Assembly (NCBI RefSeq): GCF_019972135.1
Contig: NZ_BPFI01000002.1
Span: 124,001-188,000, forward strand
Source: Sulfurovum sp. TSL1
GTDB lineage: Bacteria > Campylobacterota > Campylobacteria > Campylobacterales > Sulfurovaceae
Direction: 5' to 3'
Length of the DNA stretch: 64,000 nt
The notes below the pieces were generated by a model that did not search any database, was not told where the DNA came from, and saw nothing but the letters and a program-made list of their open reading frames with translations. Both the position numbers and the translations under genes were made by a program. Below are positions 46,001-53,759 of this stretch, one piece after another (the first letter of the stretch is position 1; each line of letters begins with the position of its first letter).

Positions 46001-46068
46001 ATGACTATAAACAGCGCGAGCATGAGAAGTTTATACTGTATAAGTATTTCAAAAAAACGTTTCACCAT
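43018..46068 (-). CDS. czcA: Heavy-metal RND efflux pump, CzcA family
   Basis: A 1016-residue RND pump. Helix 4 reads GLAIAIGMIVDGTIVVVENSFRLL. It keeps one Asp of the proton path but lacks the first Asp of the DFGxxxD pattern known from Co/Zn/Cd CzcA, so its substrate may not be the classic set. N-terminal NIPIDAFPDITPKQVVIYTES and the helix-10 region FIAIFAIAILNGIVLVSFI are standard for the heavy-metal group. It is distinct from the cusA gene at 21735. It works with the adaptor and channel encoded just upstream. No tandem-box operator precedes this operon. Confidence 0.9.
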   Translation of the reverse strand: MVKRFFEILIQYKLLMLALFIVISGFGYKAYQNIPIDAFPDITPKQVVIYTESAGNSAEDIEKLITYPIEAAMSGLPGVKMILSNSIFGLSYVSIFFEDGYDTYLLRQLVTERLNTVDIPQGWGVPTMGPNTTGLGQVLWYALEDKANKYTPSQLRQLHEYTVTPLLKSVDGVEEVISWGGFEKQYEVLVDPKRLQAVDVTYNEVIEALEKSNQSVGGQYLEFNREQYLIRGAGLYEKMDDIRNTVIRTKDAKVVTIKDVATVQEGKAPRFGAVSVDGKERVFGMVLQRSGTNAAKVVELIKDKILLVESALPKGVKLQVIYDRTEITHKAVSTMTSALLTGSVLVAIVLFLFLFELRSAFIVIISLPISLLIAFLMMKEYGISANLMSLSGLAIAIGMIVDGTIVVVENSFRLLHDNPKASRAEVIAEATADVAKPVLFALLIIAAVFIPLLSLEGLAGKLYTPMALDIVFVMLGSLAVALLLVPVLSYMMLKQGKHSNSPLMAAIKAFYTPMLEFSLRHAKKLVAITFFIFFVLAGLLSQQGREFMPELNEETIMYRVIAIPGTSLTQNVENAQAIENFILKTYPEEVLSVLSMIGRSEKGETAQANYMEVLLTLDPEFEDIPALDKEMTKKLKEEFNYLQFISTQPIAMRIEELLEGVSAELAVKIYGEDQKVMSDVAAQISKVLQGIEGLDHAEVETQLGQAQINIKPNYLALSRYGLNVEDVMQVIRYGIGEETVTQKIEGVKRFGIVAKLKNAKQDIETIKKLILRSGTGKIVSLEEVCDISVAQGPAFIKREDLSRYMVLSLEVEDRDIATFVEEASIKISKQVVLPDGYYIKWAGDFKNMQEATQTLAMIIPITILLILLLLYTAFNSLKKAFLILLGVPLGLMGGIVGLLISGEYLSVSAIVGFIAIFAIAILNGIVLVSFIDELRKKFPEVKMIDMVKSATLLRLRPVLMTAFTTLFGILPLLFATGVGSEIQYPLSVVVTGGIISSTILTLLVLPSLYILFFNKE

Positions 46069-46074
46069 AGACTC

Positions 46075-47214
46075 CTAGTGACCGTCTTCGCCAAGCGAAG
46101 ACTTCAACATCATAGATTTCACAAAATAAACACCTTCGCTTACATACTCTTCCTCTGCACTAATGCCTTCAATAGCCACATATTCACCAGCATACGCGAT
46201 GATATTGACCACTTTTGCTATGTATGGAGCTTCTTCATCCTCGTCGTCGTGCTCATCGTGCTCATTCGCTTCTTTTTCATGGTTAAGACCTGATTTTTCC
46301 TCATGGTGATCCGCTTCTTCGTGTTTCGCCTCTACAAATACTACCCATTCCCCTTGAAAAAGTGTCAAAGCTGATTTTTTAACCATGACAGCATCATGAA
46401 AAGGTGCAAGTGATATATCCATCTCCGCGAAGGATCCAAAGAGGAGGTTTGAAGGACTTTTCTCTATTTGAAAAAGTACTTTTGCGCGTTGCGTCTCCTC
46501 ATCAATGTTTGGCAATAATTGTAAAAAATATGAAGGATATGTTTTGTTTGCAACTTTTAACCATCCTTTGGTCTCTTTTGATATCTGCATCGCATCATCA
46601 ACAGCCAGGTATGCAACAGCATAATAATCGCTTTGATTCACCAATGTCATCAAAGGTGTTTGTGCATCTACATTACTGTGCAGTGGAGCTAAAATTTCCC
46701 CAACAACACCATCTGCATGTGCATAAAGTATAAGCTGATCAGTTGCACTTTTAAGCTCTTCCGGTTCAATGCCTAAAGACTTCAGTTGTGAAGATAAAGT
46801 GTTTTGCTTAGAACGTATCTCTTCTAGGGCTATGATAACGCTACTTAAATCATTTTGTGAAGCAAGACCTTTTTTATAAAGCTTCATAGTGTTATTTTTC
46901 TGTGCTTCTGCAGCTTTGGATTGCTCCAATAATGCAAGATGCTCGGCAGTCATTCTAGAGAGTTCTATAGACTCTATAAGTATTGTTTTGTCGCCTTCTT
47001 TTACCTGTTGTCCAGGTGTGACAAAATAAGCTTCTAGATGCCCAGACAACCTGGAAACAATCTCTTGTTTTTGGCCAGAGAGTTGTGTGATCTGTGCATT
47101 GGTCTGGATAACTTTTCCTAAAGGTTTTAGTGAAGCATGTTCAATTTTGATTTCATTTGCCAAGCTCTGCATCGAAAAGAGTAGCGGCAGTAGTAATAAT
47201 ATGTATTTAGTCAT
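46075..47214 (-). CDS. czcB: RND periplasmic adaptor with His-rich loop, CzcB family
   Basis: A 379-residue adaptor with signal peptide (YILLLLPLLFSMQSLA), the barrel-sandwich region (IVSRLSGHLEAYFVTPGQQVKEGD) and coiled-coil hairpin. Near residue 310 there is an extended acidic His-rich segment (HEEADHHEEKS ... HDEHDDEDEE) that should bind divalent cations such as zinc or cobalt, arguing for a divalent metal substrate for this pump. It overlaps the channel gene by eight bases. Confidence 0.88.
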   Translation of the reverse strand: MTKYILLLLPLLFSMQSLANEIKIEHASLKPLGKVIQTNAQITQLSGQKQEIVSRLSGHLEAYFVTPGQQVKEGDKTILIESIELSRMTAEHLALLEQSKAAEAQKNNTMKLYKKGLASQNDLSSVIIALEEIRSKQNTLSSQLKSLGIEPEELKSATDQLILYAHADGVVGEILAPLHSNVDAQTPLMTLVNQSDYYAVAYLAVDDAMQISKETKGWLKVANKTYPSYFLQLLPNIDEETQRAKVLFQIEKSPSNLLFGSFAEMDISLAPFHDAVMVKKSALTLFQGEWVVFVEAKHEEADHHEEKSGLNHEKEANEHDEHDDEDEEAPYIAKVVNIIAYAGEYVAIEGISAEEEYVSEGVYFVKSMMLKSSLGEDGH

Positions 47215-48382
47215 TGTATTGTCCTTGTATAAAACGTAATTCTATTTTTTTATTGTTGATCATTGCTTGTGTTTGCAGTAGTGACTTTTGCGTCTGTATG
47301 AGTTTGTTTTTTGCATTCATCATCACAAAGATAGACCCTTGAGCTATCTTGTAGCCTTCCAAAAGTAATGTACTAAGTGCCTCCTGCTCTGTCTTAAGTG
47401 TTTTAAGTGAGCGATACTGCTGTGAAAGTTCTTTTATGGAATCTTTGAGCATTTGTTTTTTCAAACTAAGATCTATTTTAAGTTGTGCACTGTCAAGTTC
47501 TAGTTGTTTCATTTTTAATCTTGCCAGGGCTTTTTCTTCTTCTTTCTTGTGCTGTACGGTTAAGGGGATAGAGATACCAAGTCTTATGATAGACTGGTCA
47601 GGCTCCTGCTCTATACCTGTGTTTAACACATAGCTATTAAAGCTGCTTTCGTTCATGCGCATTTGACTTGCTAACATCTTTTCTTTTGCAGCAAGAATTT
47701 TCTCTTGAGGGCTGACTTTTGATGCGCTTTTTGCTTGAGACGAGACAGAATAGACAAACTTTTTATCCAAAGACACCTTATCACTAAAACCAGCGATAGC
47801 TAAGAGCTCATAGTGCAGTGAGTTCATCTGCTGTTTTGTTGTGTATATCTGTGTTTTTAGCGCCAAGGTATCTGTTTTTGCCTGCAGGTATGCTGCTTTG
47901 TTTTCCGAGCCATTCTTGTATCGTTCTTCTACAATGCCAGTCACTTCGCTTGAAAGTGCATACTCTTGCTTGAGTAATGAAAGCAGTTTGCTTTGATAGA
48001 CATATTCTGTATAAAGTCCTTCAAGTGCTTTCATGTATCCAGCTTTCCCTTCAAGCACATAGGCTTGCTGGAGGAGATTAGAAGCATTGGCTTTATCTTG
48101 GAGCCCCCCTAAATAATTCCCAGTTCTGATAGTCTGAGATGCGCTTATCGTATAGCCATATTCAGAATCGGTAAAATCAGGGTTGTATCTTGCTGCCTCT
48201 AGGCCCAATGTTGGGTTTTGTGTTCTTAAAAGTATGTTATTTTCTTGCCTGTTTGCCTCAAGTGAGAGTTGTTGACTTTTGAGTACTTTTGAGTTTTCTT
48301 CTATATGTTTTTTAAGCTTTGCGTAGCTCATCCCAAAGAGAGAGAGCGACAAAGTTAAAAAAATCATGATGATTTTTTTCAT
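47207..48382 (-). CDS. czcC: TolC-type outer-membrane channel, CzcC family
   Basis: A 391-residue outer-membrane efflux protein: signal peptide (MKKIIMIFLTLSLSLFGMSYA), two coiled-coil repeats (KLKKHIEENSKVLKSQQLSLEANRQ and later EKILAAKEKMLASQMRMNESS) and strand segments (SIIRLGISIPLTV-like). It completes the tripartite pump with the two genes after it. The 63-base gap upstream separates it from the small secreted protein gene that probably shares its transcript. Confidence 0.86.
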   Translation of the reverse strand: MKKIIMIFLTLSLSLFGMSYAKLKKHIEENSKVLKSQQLSLEANRQENNILLRTQNPTLGLEAARYNPDFTDSEYGYTISASQTIRTGNYLGGLQDKANASNLLQQAYVLEGKAGYMKALEGLYTEYVYQSKLLSLLKQEYALSSEVTGIVEERYKNGSENKAAYLQAKTDTLALKTQIYTTKQQMNSLHYELLAIAGFSDKVSLDKKFVYSVSSQAKSASKVSPQEKILAAKEKMLASQMRMNESSFNSYVLNTGIEQEPDQSIIRLGISIPLTVQHKKEEEKALARLKMKQLELDSAQLKIDLSLKKQMLKDSIKELSQQYRSLKTLKTEQEALSTLLLEGYKIAQGSIFVMMNAKNKLIQTQKSLLQTQAMINNKKIELRFIQGQYND

Positions 48383-48445
48383 TGTTTATTCCTGTAAAAT
48401 AATATTTTTATATGTTTTGGATAGAACTATGGTGTAATGGTGAAG

Positions 48446-48760
48446 TTAAGCAATGGGTGGCTTGATAAAAGCTTCTTTGGATGGTGGTGAATAGAATGTA
48501 CTTTTTTGTGTAGGTTGTTCACTATATGCAAAAGCATCAAAATTTATATCGGATACGTCAATAATAGCTGCAAAATGAAAGAGGTGGTGCATAGTACACA
48601 AATCATCAGAATCGGTGATAACATTTGTTTCATGCACATAATCATAAAGTGTATTATTGTGGCACTCGGTACAGTCATCTGCTATAGCAATAACAGCGGC
48701 ATGAGCAATATTAAAAGATAATGAAAGTAACAGTAAAAGTTTTATCATTTTTCTTTTCAA
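48446..48760 (-). CDS. Small secreted His/Cys protein heading the czc operon
   Basis: A 104-residue protein with signal peptide (IKLLLLLSLSFNIAHA) and a mature part with DDCTECHNN and LCTMHHLFHF, then a proline-rich tail ending PPIA. Small proteins with this layout (CzcI/DUF2946-like) often precede czcCBA. The CTECH is formally a CxxCH haem motif, but in a protein this small with nearby His and Asp a metal site is at least as likely. The start is either TTG 48760 or ATG 48748; the ribosome sites do not settle it. Confidence 0.65.
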   Translation of the reverse strand: MKRKMIKLLLLLSLSFNIAHAAVIAIADDCTECHNNTLYDYVHETNVITDSDDLCTMHHLFHFAAIIDVSDINFDAFAYSEQPTQKSTFYSPPSKEAFIKPPIA

Positions 48761-48816
48761 TGTGTTAGCCTTGTTGTGTTTAGATTACTATATCTTAAAA
48801 ATCTTTAATTCCGTTA

Positions 48817-48853
48817 GAAAACCTTATAGGGTATATTCCTCCATAAGGTTTTC
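48817..48853. terminator. 11-bp hairpin of the AAAACCTTAT repeat type
   Basis: GAAAACCTTAT pairs with ATAAGGTTTTC around a 15-base loop, between the minus-strand cytochrome gene and the czc operon. It belongs to the dispersed AAAACCTTATA family seen at 42602 and 51756 and probably terminates the cytochrome transcript. Confidence 0.6.
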
Positions 48854-48917
48854 TTTGGTGAGCGATTGTGTCATTATACTTTTTTATTATTACGACATCG
48901 CACCGCAGGTAGTGTCT

Positions 48918-49457
48918 CTAGTATGAAGAGTTCTTTCCCATTCCACATTTTCCAGCAGCACACCTCATGCTGTTTTGGTCCTGCATCATTCCTTTGCCTT
49001 CCATGCCCATGCCACCTTTCCATGGCATACATTTGTTATCGTCCCATTTTTCATCGAAGTTTTTATAGAGCCACACCGCTACCGCTACGCGTTCTTCCAT
49101 GCTCATTGAAGCACCTATCGGTGGCATCAGTCCAAATCTTCTGATGGCCATTGGCATACAGACTGCTTTATCTCGACTCGGGTTTTTGATATAGTCCATG
49201 ACAAATGCAGTAAACGCAGCTTCGTCATTGCCTACAGCGTATTTTACTTTTGCGCTTACCATGGCCATTGGTGGTGCTTTCATGCTCCTCATCATTTCCT
49301 GCATGGTCTCCATGCGTTCAACTTTATCCATATTCATTGGAGCTTCTAGCATATGGCATTTGGCACATTTGGCATTGTAAACATTCTCGCCGGTGACGTT
49401 GGCACTCAGACTCACTGCTGCAAAAAGCAGACCTACGATAATTTTATTCATTTTCAT
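48918..49457 (-). CDS. Secreted mono-haem cytochrome c with MRCAAGKC tail
   Basis: A 179-residue protein with signal peptide and a single haem motif CAKCH at residues 31-35. A Met-rich segment (MNMDKVERMETMQEMMRSMKAPPMAM) follows, and the distal part (PIGASMSMEERVAVAVWLYKNFDEKW) is a cytochrome c C-terminal helix. The last 30 residues are GMGMEGKGMMQDQNSMRCAAGKCGMGK, combining the Met repeats and the MxCxxGKC motif of other island proteins. Electron transfer linked to copper oxidation is plausible; it is not proven by sequence. Confidence 0.82.
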   Translation of the reverse strand: MKMNKIIVGLLFAAVSLSANVTGENVYNAKCAKCHMLEAPMNMDKVERMETMQEMMRSMKAPPMAMVSAKVKYAVGNDEAAFTAFVMDYIKNPSRDKAVCMPMAIRRFGLMPPIGASMSMEERVAVAVWLYKNFDEKWDDNKCMPWKGGMGMEGKGMMQDQNSMRCAAGKCGMGKNSSY

Positions 49458-49522
49458 GTTAATCCTTTTTTTTGGTTTAAAACTACTACAATGGGCAATT
49501 GCACAAAGAGTGAGTAAAGTAT

Positions 49523-49912
49523 TTAGGCAAGAGACAGATCATGCATCAATGTCTTGATTTTCTCGAAAATTTCATTCATGTATGCCCTGAATGCATCATC
49601 GACATTGACAGACTGCAGTATATCTTCGATCCCTATGGTGGTGAGAACTGTCAAGCCGTCTTCCCTATAGATAGAGAGACGACAAGGAAGATAGACTGAG
49701 ATTTCAGGGATAGTAGAGAGTGCCTGCTGTGCTCCTCCCGGGTTACAGAGTTCATAGACAACGATATCGCGTTCAATGGGAAACCCTTTGTTTTCCAGGA
49801 TTTTTTTGAACTCATAGGAACCCAATACCCCAAAACCGACCTCTTTTGCCTTGGCTTCTAGTTTTGACTTGATGTCTATAATGTCACGATGTGTTTTTAG
49901 TTTGTAAATCAT
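49523..49912 (-). CDS. DUF302-family protein
   Basis: A 129-residue cytosolic DUF302 protein with the characteristic segments VLGSYEFKKILENKGFPIERDIVVYELCNP and IPEISVYLPCRLSIYREDG. Its tail is the closest match in this window to the C-terminal part of the fusion gene at 32925. AAAAGGA precedes ATG 49912. It stands alone between the cytochrome and permease genes on the same strand. Confidence 0.8.
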   Translation of the reverse strand: MIYKLKTHRDIIDIKSKLEAKAKEVGFGVLGSYEFKKILENKGFPIERDIVVYELCNPGGAQQALSTIPEISVYLPCRLSIYREDGLTVLTTIGIEDILQSVNVDDAFRAYMNEIFEKIKTLMHDLSLA

Positions 49913-49988
49913 TTTTTTCCTTTTGTTTTTATTTTCATTGCTGTTTTGTTAAAACTTGCAAACTTTGTGTAAACCATTTCTGTATATC

Positions 49989-51119
49989 TTATGATGCGCA
50001 ACCTCCATCTGAACAAGATGCCAAACTCCTTTTGCCAAAGTAAGGCTTGATTAGAAAATAACCTACAAATCCCCACAATACCAATGAACTAAGTATGGCT
50101 ATTGCCCCGGCATCCTCCTCAATATGCACAAGTGATTTTGGATCAATAGAGTTGCTGTCAAAAACGTAGTCCAGTCCTAGTCCAAAAAGCATACTTCCTA
50201 TAATAATGCTGCCAAGGTAAATATAAAGAGATCGAGCCCCGAGCATCTTTTTGACTACACTGATTGTCACTGTGTTGGTTGCAGGTCCCGCACTAAGGAA
50301 TACAAAAGCGGCTCCTGCACTGACGCCAGACAACATCAATGCAGCAGCGATAGGCAGAGAAGCTGTTGCACAAATATACATCGGTACGGCAATAGCGATA
50401 GCGACAAGATAAGAGAGCCAAGCATGATCCATTAGCATTTCACTAAGGTTCTCAGGGATGGCTACCGCGATGGCTGCACCAATAATGAGACCCCAGAAGA
50501 GAGGTTTGGCAATGTCACCGAGCAGAGTGACAAAAGCATAGCGCAGTGCCGAACTGGTTGAAAATTTTTTCTTCTCTTCTGTGTCACAACAGGATGTGCC
50601 AGAACTACAGGGGACTTCTTTCTCTTTTTCGGAAAAGCCGGAGGCCATAGAAAAACCTGTTGTTGGTGCTGCATTAAAAACTGGCTTGGGTTTCTCTTGC
50701 TCATCTTTGTCAAAAATGTTGGTGAGTATTCCTGCTGCCATAGCAATGATCATTGATGTGATGACCCGATAGAGCGTAAAGATCCACCCGAAGACTCCAT
50801 AGGTTGCAAGAATAGAATCCACTCCTGTAATTGGTGTTGAGATAAGAAAAGAGAGCGTTGAGCCTTTGCTTGCGCCACTCTTTTTAATGCTGGTTGCCAA
50901 AGGTATTACTCCACAAGAACAGACAGGCAAGGGCACACCAAAGATTGTCGCTTTGACAACCGATGAAATATTTTCTTTACCTAGGTGCTTTGTAACTAAC
51001 GTATTGGGGACTAATTCGTGCAGTATGCCCGCAAATATAAGCCCAAATAGAATATAGGGAGCCATAGCATTGCTGAGTTCAAATAGTGCTATGAAAAAAG
51101 GGGTGACGTATTCCATCAT
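49989..51119 (-). CDS. SO_0444/ArsP-type metal efflux permease
   Basis: A 376-residue membrane protein of the DUF318/UPF0718 group. The Cys motif GVPLPVCSCGVIPLA lies in an early membrane segment, the second half repeats ATASLPIAAALMLSG, and a cytoplasmic loop holds CSSGTSCC. The C-terminus ends ASCSDGGCAS. Members carry Cu/Zn or organoarsenic out of the cell. The divergent ArsR gene with a palindromic operator between them argues for metal- or metalloid-controlled expression. The precise ion is unknown. Confidence 0.85.
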   Translation of the reverse strand: MMEYVTPFFIALFELSNAMAPYILFGLIFAGILHELVPNTLVTKHLGKENISSVVKATIFGVPLPVCSCGVIPLATSIKKSGASKGSTLSFLISTPITGVDSILATYGVFGWIFTLYRVITSMIIAMAAGILTNIFDKDEQEKPKPVFNAAPTTGFSMASGFSEKEKEVPCSSGTSCCDTEEKKKFSTSSALRYAFVTLLGDIAKPLFWGLIIGAAIAVAIPENLSEMLMDHAWLSYLVAIAIAVPMYICATASLPIAAALMLSGVSAGAAFVFLSAGPATNTVTISVVKKMLGARSLYIYLGSIIIGSMLFGLGLDYVFDSNSIDPKSLVHIEEDAGAIAILSSLVLWGFVGYFLIKPYFGKRSLASCSDGGCAS

Positions 51120-51165
51120 GGCCTCCTGATAGCTATATGATTATTGCAAAAGTTATGTTATAATC

Positions 51166-51203
51166 ATATAACAAATATGTTATATAACTGCATTGTTATA
51201 TAA
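51166..51203. promoter_or_regulatory. ArsR operator in the divergent promoter
   Basis: Two overlapping perfect inverted repeats: ATATAACA-4-TGTTATAT (51166-51185) and TTATATAAC-6-GTTATATAA (51180-51203). They fill the spacer between the permease gene and the regulator gene and are typical of ArsR/SmtB dimer sites. Confidence 0.75.
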
Positions 51204-51224
51204 GTTTACTTAGAAAGAAGTTAA

Positions 51225-51533
51225 ATGAAAACATTAGTTCAAATAGCAAAAATATTCAGTGACGCCAACCGGCTCGATATTTTCGCTCTTATTATTCGTA
51301 ATGGAGACCTGTGTGTCTGCGAAATATGTGATACACTAAACCTTTCTCAACCACTAGTATCTCGTCATCTAAAGAATATGCGAGAGGCGGGGATACTCGA
51401 GAGCAAGCAGGAAGGCCGGTGGATGGTGTATTCATTGACACCCCAACCAAATACATTTTTGCTTTGCTGGATCGAAGAGGTTAGAAAACATATGGACTCC
51501 TTACCCAAACTAATTGGCTGCTCAAAACGCTAA
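51225..51533 (+). CDS. ArsR-family metal-responsive repressor
   Basis: A 102-residue winged-helix repressor. The metal site is GDLCVCEICDTL (Cys 30, 32, 35), the alpha-3 type site of ArsR, followed by the recognition helix SQPLVSRHLKNMREAGIL. It should release DNA on binding arsenite, antimonite or a soft metal, and so induce the divergent permease. AGAAAG precedes ATG 51225. It differs from the regulator at 18352, which lacks this Cys motif. Confidence 0.9.
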   Translation: MKTLVQIAKIFSDANRLDIFALIIRNGDLCVCEICDTLNLSQPLVSRHLKNMREAGILESKQEGRWMVYSLTPQPNTFLLCWIEEVRKHMDSLPKLIGCSKR

Positions 51534-51755
51534 GCATCTTATTTGTGAACAAATGAAAATGAATACATTTTGATAAAATTTACTCCCTTTACTTCATCTT
51601 ATTTTTGGCTAGTAAAAAATGTGAGTCTGAAAACCTATTTGGCCACGCTGTATTGAGGCCCAAATATGGCTTATCTGTAGATGCCTGCAAAGAAGCAAAA
51701 AAAGATATTTGGAGTGTGACTTAATGCCAAATACGAATTGCTTTAGATAACATTC

Positions 51756-51828
51756 AAAACCTTATAGCATATATAACATTATGAGGTTTTCTTACCCCTT
51801 ATATTCTATGTTAGATTATAAGGTTTTA
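51756..51828. repeat. Compound palindromic repeat related to the IS ends
   Basis: The segment reads AAAACCTTATAG, then ATATATAACATTATGAGGTTTT, then CTTATATTCTATGTTAGATT, then ATAAGGTTTTA. Its middle resembles the IS right end (ATATATAACTTTATGAGG) and its last part repeats 18229-18256 and 42613-42636. The 51534-51937 gap holds nothing else except operator F. Confidence 0.6.
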
Positions 51829-51876
51829 GAATTATAGATATGATTTTTATCATAAACCAGAGAAGAATACTTTTAT

Positions 51877-51898
51877 TGCACACTCTTTGCACATTAAC
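51877..51898 (+). promoter_or_regulatory. Operator F: tandem boxes, Met-rich protein/permease promoter
   Basis: TTGCACACTCT is followed by TTGCACATTAA, with cores 11 bases apart and TATACT exactly 8 bases after the second core. The Met-rich gene starts about 40 bases downstream. Confidence 0.75.
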
Positions 51899-51937
51899 AT
51901 TTTATACTTTGAGATCAATTAATATAAAGGATTATCG

Positions 51938-52408
51938 ATGAAAAATATTAACGTTACACTGATAGCACTCTTGATCATAGGATTTACAAGTTTCTCATAT
52001 GGTGAAATGGGAAAATGCAGTGGTATGCAGAATTCAAATATGAAAAACAAGTCTGGAATGATGCAGAACCAAAAAGGTATGATGGGTAATCAAGGCATGA
52101 TGCAAAACTCTAATTCTCAGCAACAGGTCGACAAAGTCAAAGAGTGTGTTAATGCTGCTACTACGCTTCAAGAAATTAAAAATTGTAAAATCGGAATGAT
52201 GCAAACTAATCAAGGAATGATGGGTAACAAAGGTATGATGGATGGTCAAGGTATGATGTGCAACAAAAGTATGCATTGTTGTTGCTGTTGTTGTCGAGGT
52301 ATGATGCAAGGTAATCAAGGAATGATGGGCAACAAAGGTATGATGGGTGGTCAAGGAATGATGGGCAAGAAAGGTATGAAACAGGGTCAAGGTATGATGA
52401 ACAATTAA
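51938..52408 (+). CDS. Secreted Met-rich protein with six consecutive cysteines
   Basis: A 156-residue protein with signal peptide (TLIALLIIGFTSFSYG) followed by two blocks of xGMMxxQ-type repeats separated by a helical insert (DKVKECVNAATTLQEIKNC). Inside the second block lies MHCCCCCCRGMM, six Cys in a row at about residues 114-119, encoded by TGT/TGC repeats at 52277-52294. A soft-metal scavenger for Cu(I) or Ag(I) in the periplasm fits the composition. It is first behind operator F and 22 bases before the permease. The repeats also make the gene prone to slippage. Confidence 0.8.
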   Translation: MKNINVTLIALLIIGFTSFSYGEMGKCSGMQNSNMKNKSGMMQNQKGMMGNQGMMQNSNSQQQVDKVKECVNAATTLQEIKNCKIGMMQTNQGMMGNKGMMDGQGMMCNKSMHCCCCCCRGMMQGNQGMMGNKGMMGGQGMMGKKGMKQGQGMMNN

Positions 52409-52430
52409 GTTCAATAATTAAAGAGAGAGT

Positions 52431-53759
52431 ATGATGAAAGATCATTCCCAACACGATAGATCAACAAAATATAAAGAAGGCAGTATGACGCTTGTTGGTG
52501 CTATATCAATGGGTACAGGTGTGATGATTGGTGCCGGAATCCTGGCACTGACAGGGCAAATTGCTGAGCTTGCAGGTTCACTGTTTCCTCTTGTATTTCT
52601 TGTGGCTGCTGTAGTCACTGCATTCAGTGCTTATTCCTATGTAAAAATGTCTAATGCATATCCCTCTGCCGGAGGTATCGCGATGTTCCTGGAAAAGGCT
52701 TATGGAAAAGGAGTGATGACAGCAGTAGGTGCACTTTTAATGTACTTTTCCATGGTTATCAACGAAAGTCTTGTCGCACGTACTTTTGGTACATATACTG
52801 TTCAGCTATTCGATGTTGATCATGGTAGTTGGATCGTGCCTGCATTGGGTATAGGAGTACTACTTTTTGCCTTTTTGCTTAACATTTCGGGGAATCGCAT
52901 GATTGGCCTGTTTTCTTTACTTATGGCTCTTATAAAAATTGGCGGTATCATTATATTTTCACTCGGTGGATTATGGGTTGCCGGTTTTTCATTTGAAAAC
53001 ACTTCTGTAAATATGGCAGATACATCTGCTACAGGCTTCATTGCCGCAATGGCCTTGGCTATCTTGGCGTATAAGGGTTTTACCACTATTACCAATAGCG
53101 GTTCAGAAATTGTGAACCCACATAAGAATGTTGGACGTGCCATTATCATTTCCATTGTGATATGCGTAGTGATTTATTTTTTAGTCGCTATAGCTGTGGC
53201 AGCAAATCTAACTTTGCCGGAAATCATCAATGCAAAAGATTATGCACTAGCACAGGCAGCACGACCTGCATTTGGTAATTATGGTTTATGGTTTACTGTA
53301 GCAATAGCAATTATAGCAACCGTATCAGGAGTGATTGCAAGTGTGTATGCAGTTTCACGTATGCTTGCTATGTTGACTGAAATGAAGCTTGTACCACATA
53401 GCCATTTTGGTATGCCCGGAGACATCCAAAAGCATACATTGGTATATACCATTGTCATTGCTATTTGTTTGACGATATTTTTTGACTTGAGTCGGATTGC
53501 ATCACTGGGGGCTATTTTTTATATTATTATGGATATTGCTGTTCACTGGGGTGTTTTCAAGCATCTTCGTAAAGAGATTCATGCTAACGCATTTATTCTA
53601 ATATCTGCGATCATATTTGATGTTATAGTGCTTGGTGCCTTTCTTATAGTGAAAGCATCAACAGACATAATGATAATTTATGCTGCATTGATAGGGTTTT
53701 TGTTTATATTTATAGGCGAGAGCATTTTTTTAAGAAAGTATAGAACTGAAGAAGTCTAA
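52431..53759 (+). CDS. APC-superfamily permease, intact copy
   Basis: A 442-residue transporter with 11-12 membrane helices. The helix 1 signature GAISMGTGVMIGAGILALTGQ and the segment NSGSEIVNPHKNVGRAI are typical of amino-acid/polyamine/organocation permeases. The N-terminus is His-rich (MMKDHSQHDRS). Substrate is unknown; pairing with a Met-rich secreted protein under a copper-type operator suggests import of an amine or amino acid needed in the stress, or a role in metal movement. Three broken relatives occur at 32925, 34280 and 55131. The last codons overlap the facing gene by three to four bases. Confidence 0.85.
   Translation: MMKDHSQHDRSTKYKEGSMTLVGAISMGTGVMIGAGILALTGQIAELAGSLFPLVFLVAAVVTAFSAYSYVKMSNAYPSAGGIAMFLEKAYGKGVMTAVGALLMYFSMVINESLVARTFGTYTVQLFDVDHGSWIVPALGIGVLLFAFLLNISGNRMIGLFSLLMALIKIGGIIIFSLGGLWVAGFSFENTSVNMADTSATGFIAAMALAILAYKGFTTITNSGSEIVNPHKNVGRAIIISIVICVVIYFLVAIAVAANLTLPEIINAKDYALAQAARPAFGNYGLWFTVAIAIIATVSGVIASVYAVSRMLAMLTEMKLVPHSHFGMPGDIQKHTLVYTIVIAICLTIFFDLSRIASLGAIFYIIMDIAVHWGVFKHLRKEIHANAFILISAIIFDVIVLGAFLIVKASTDIMIIYAALIGFLFIFIGESIFLRKYRTEEV

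Noticed and set aside
48446-48760. Small cytochrome c because of CTECH
   Set aside because: Too small, lacks a distal Met-containing cytochrome fold and matches CzcI-like proteins in layout and position; kept as a metal-type secreted protein.
49458-49510. A tandem-box operator upstream of the cytochrome gene at 48918
   Set aside because: TTGCACAAAGAGTGAG looks suggestive but neither orientation, spacing nor the -10 position fits.
49900-49975. A tenth tandem-box operator upstream of the DUF302 gene at 49523
   Set aside because: TACACAAAGT and TGCAAGTTTT are 11 bases apart but match the box poorly, and no TANNNT stands at the 8-base position.
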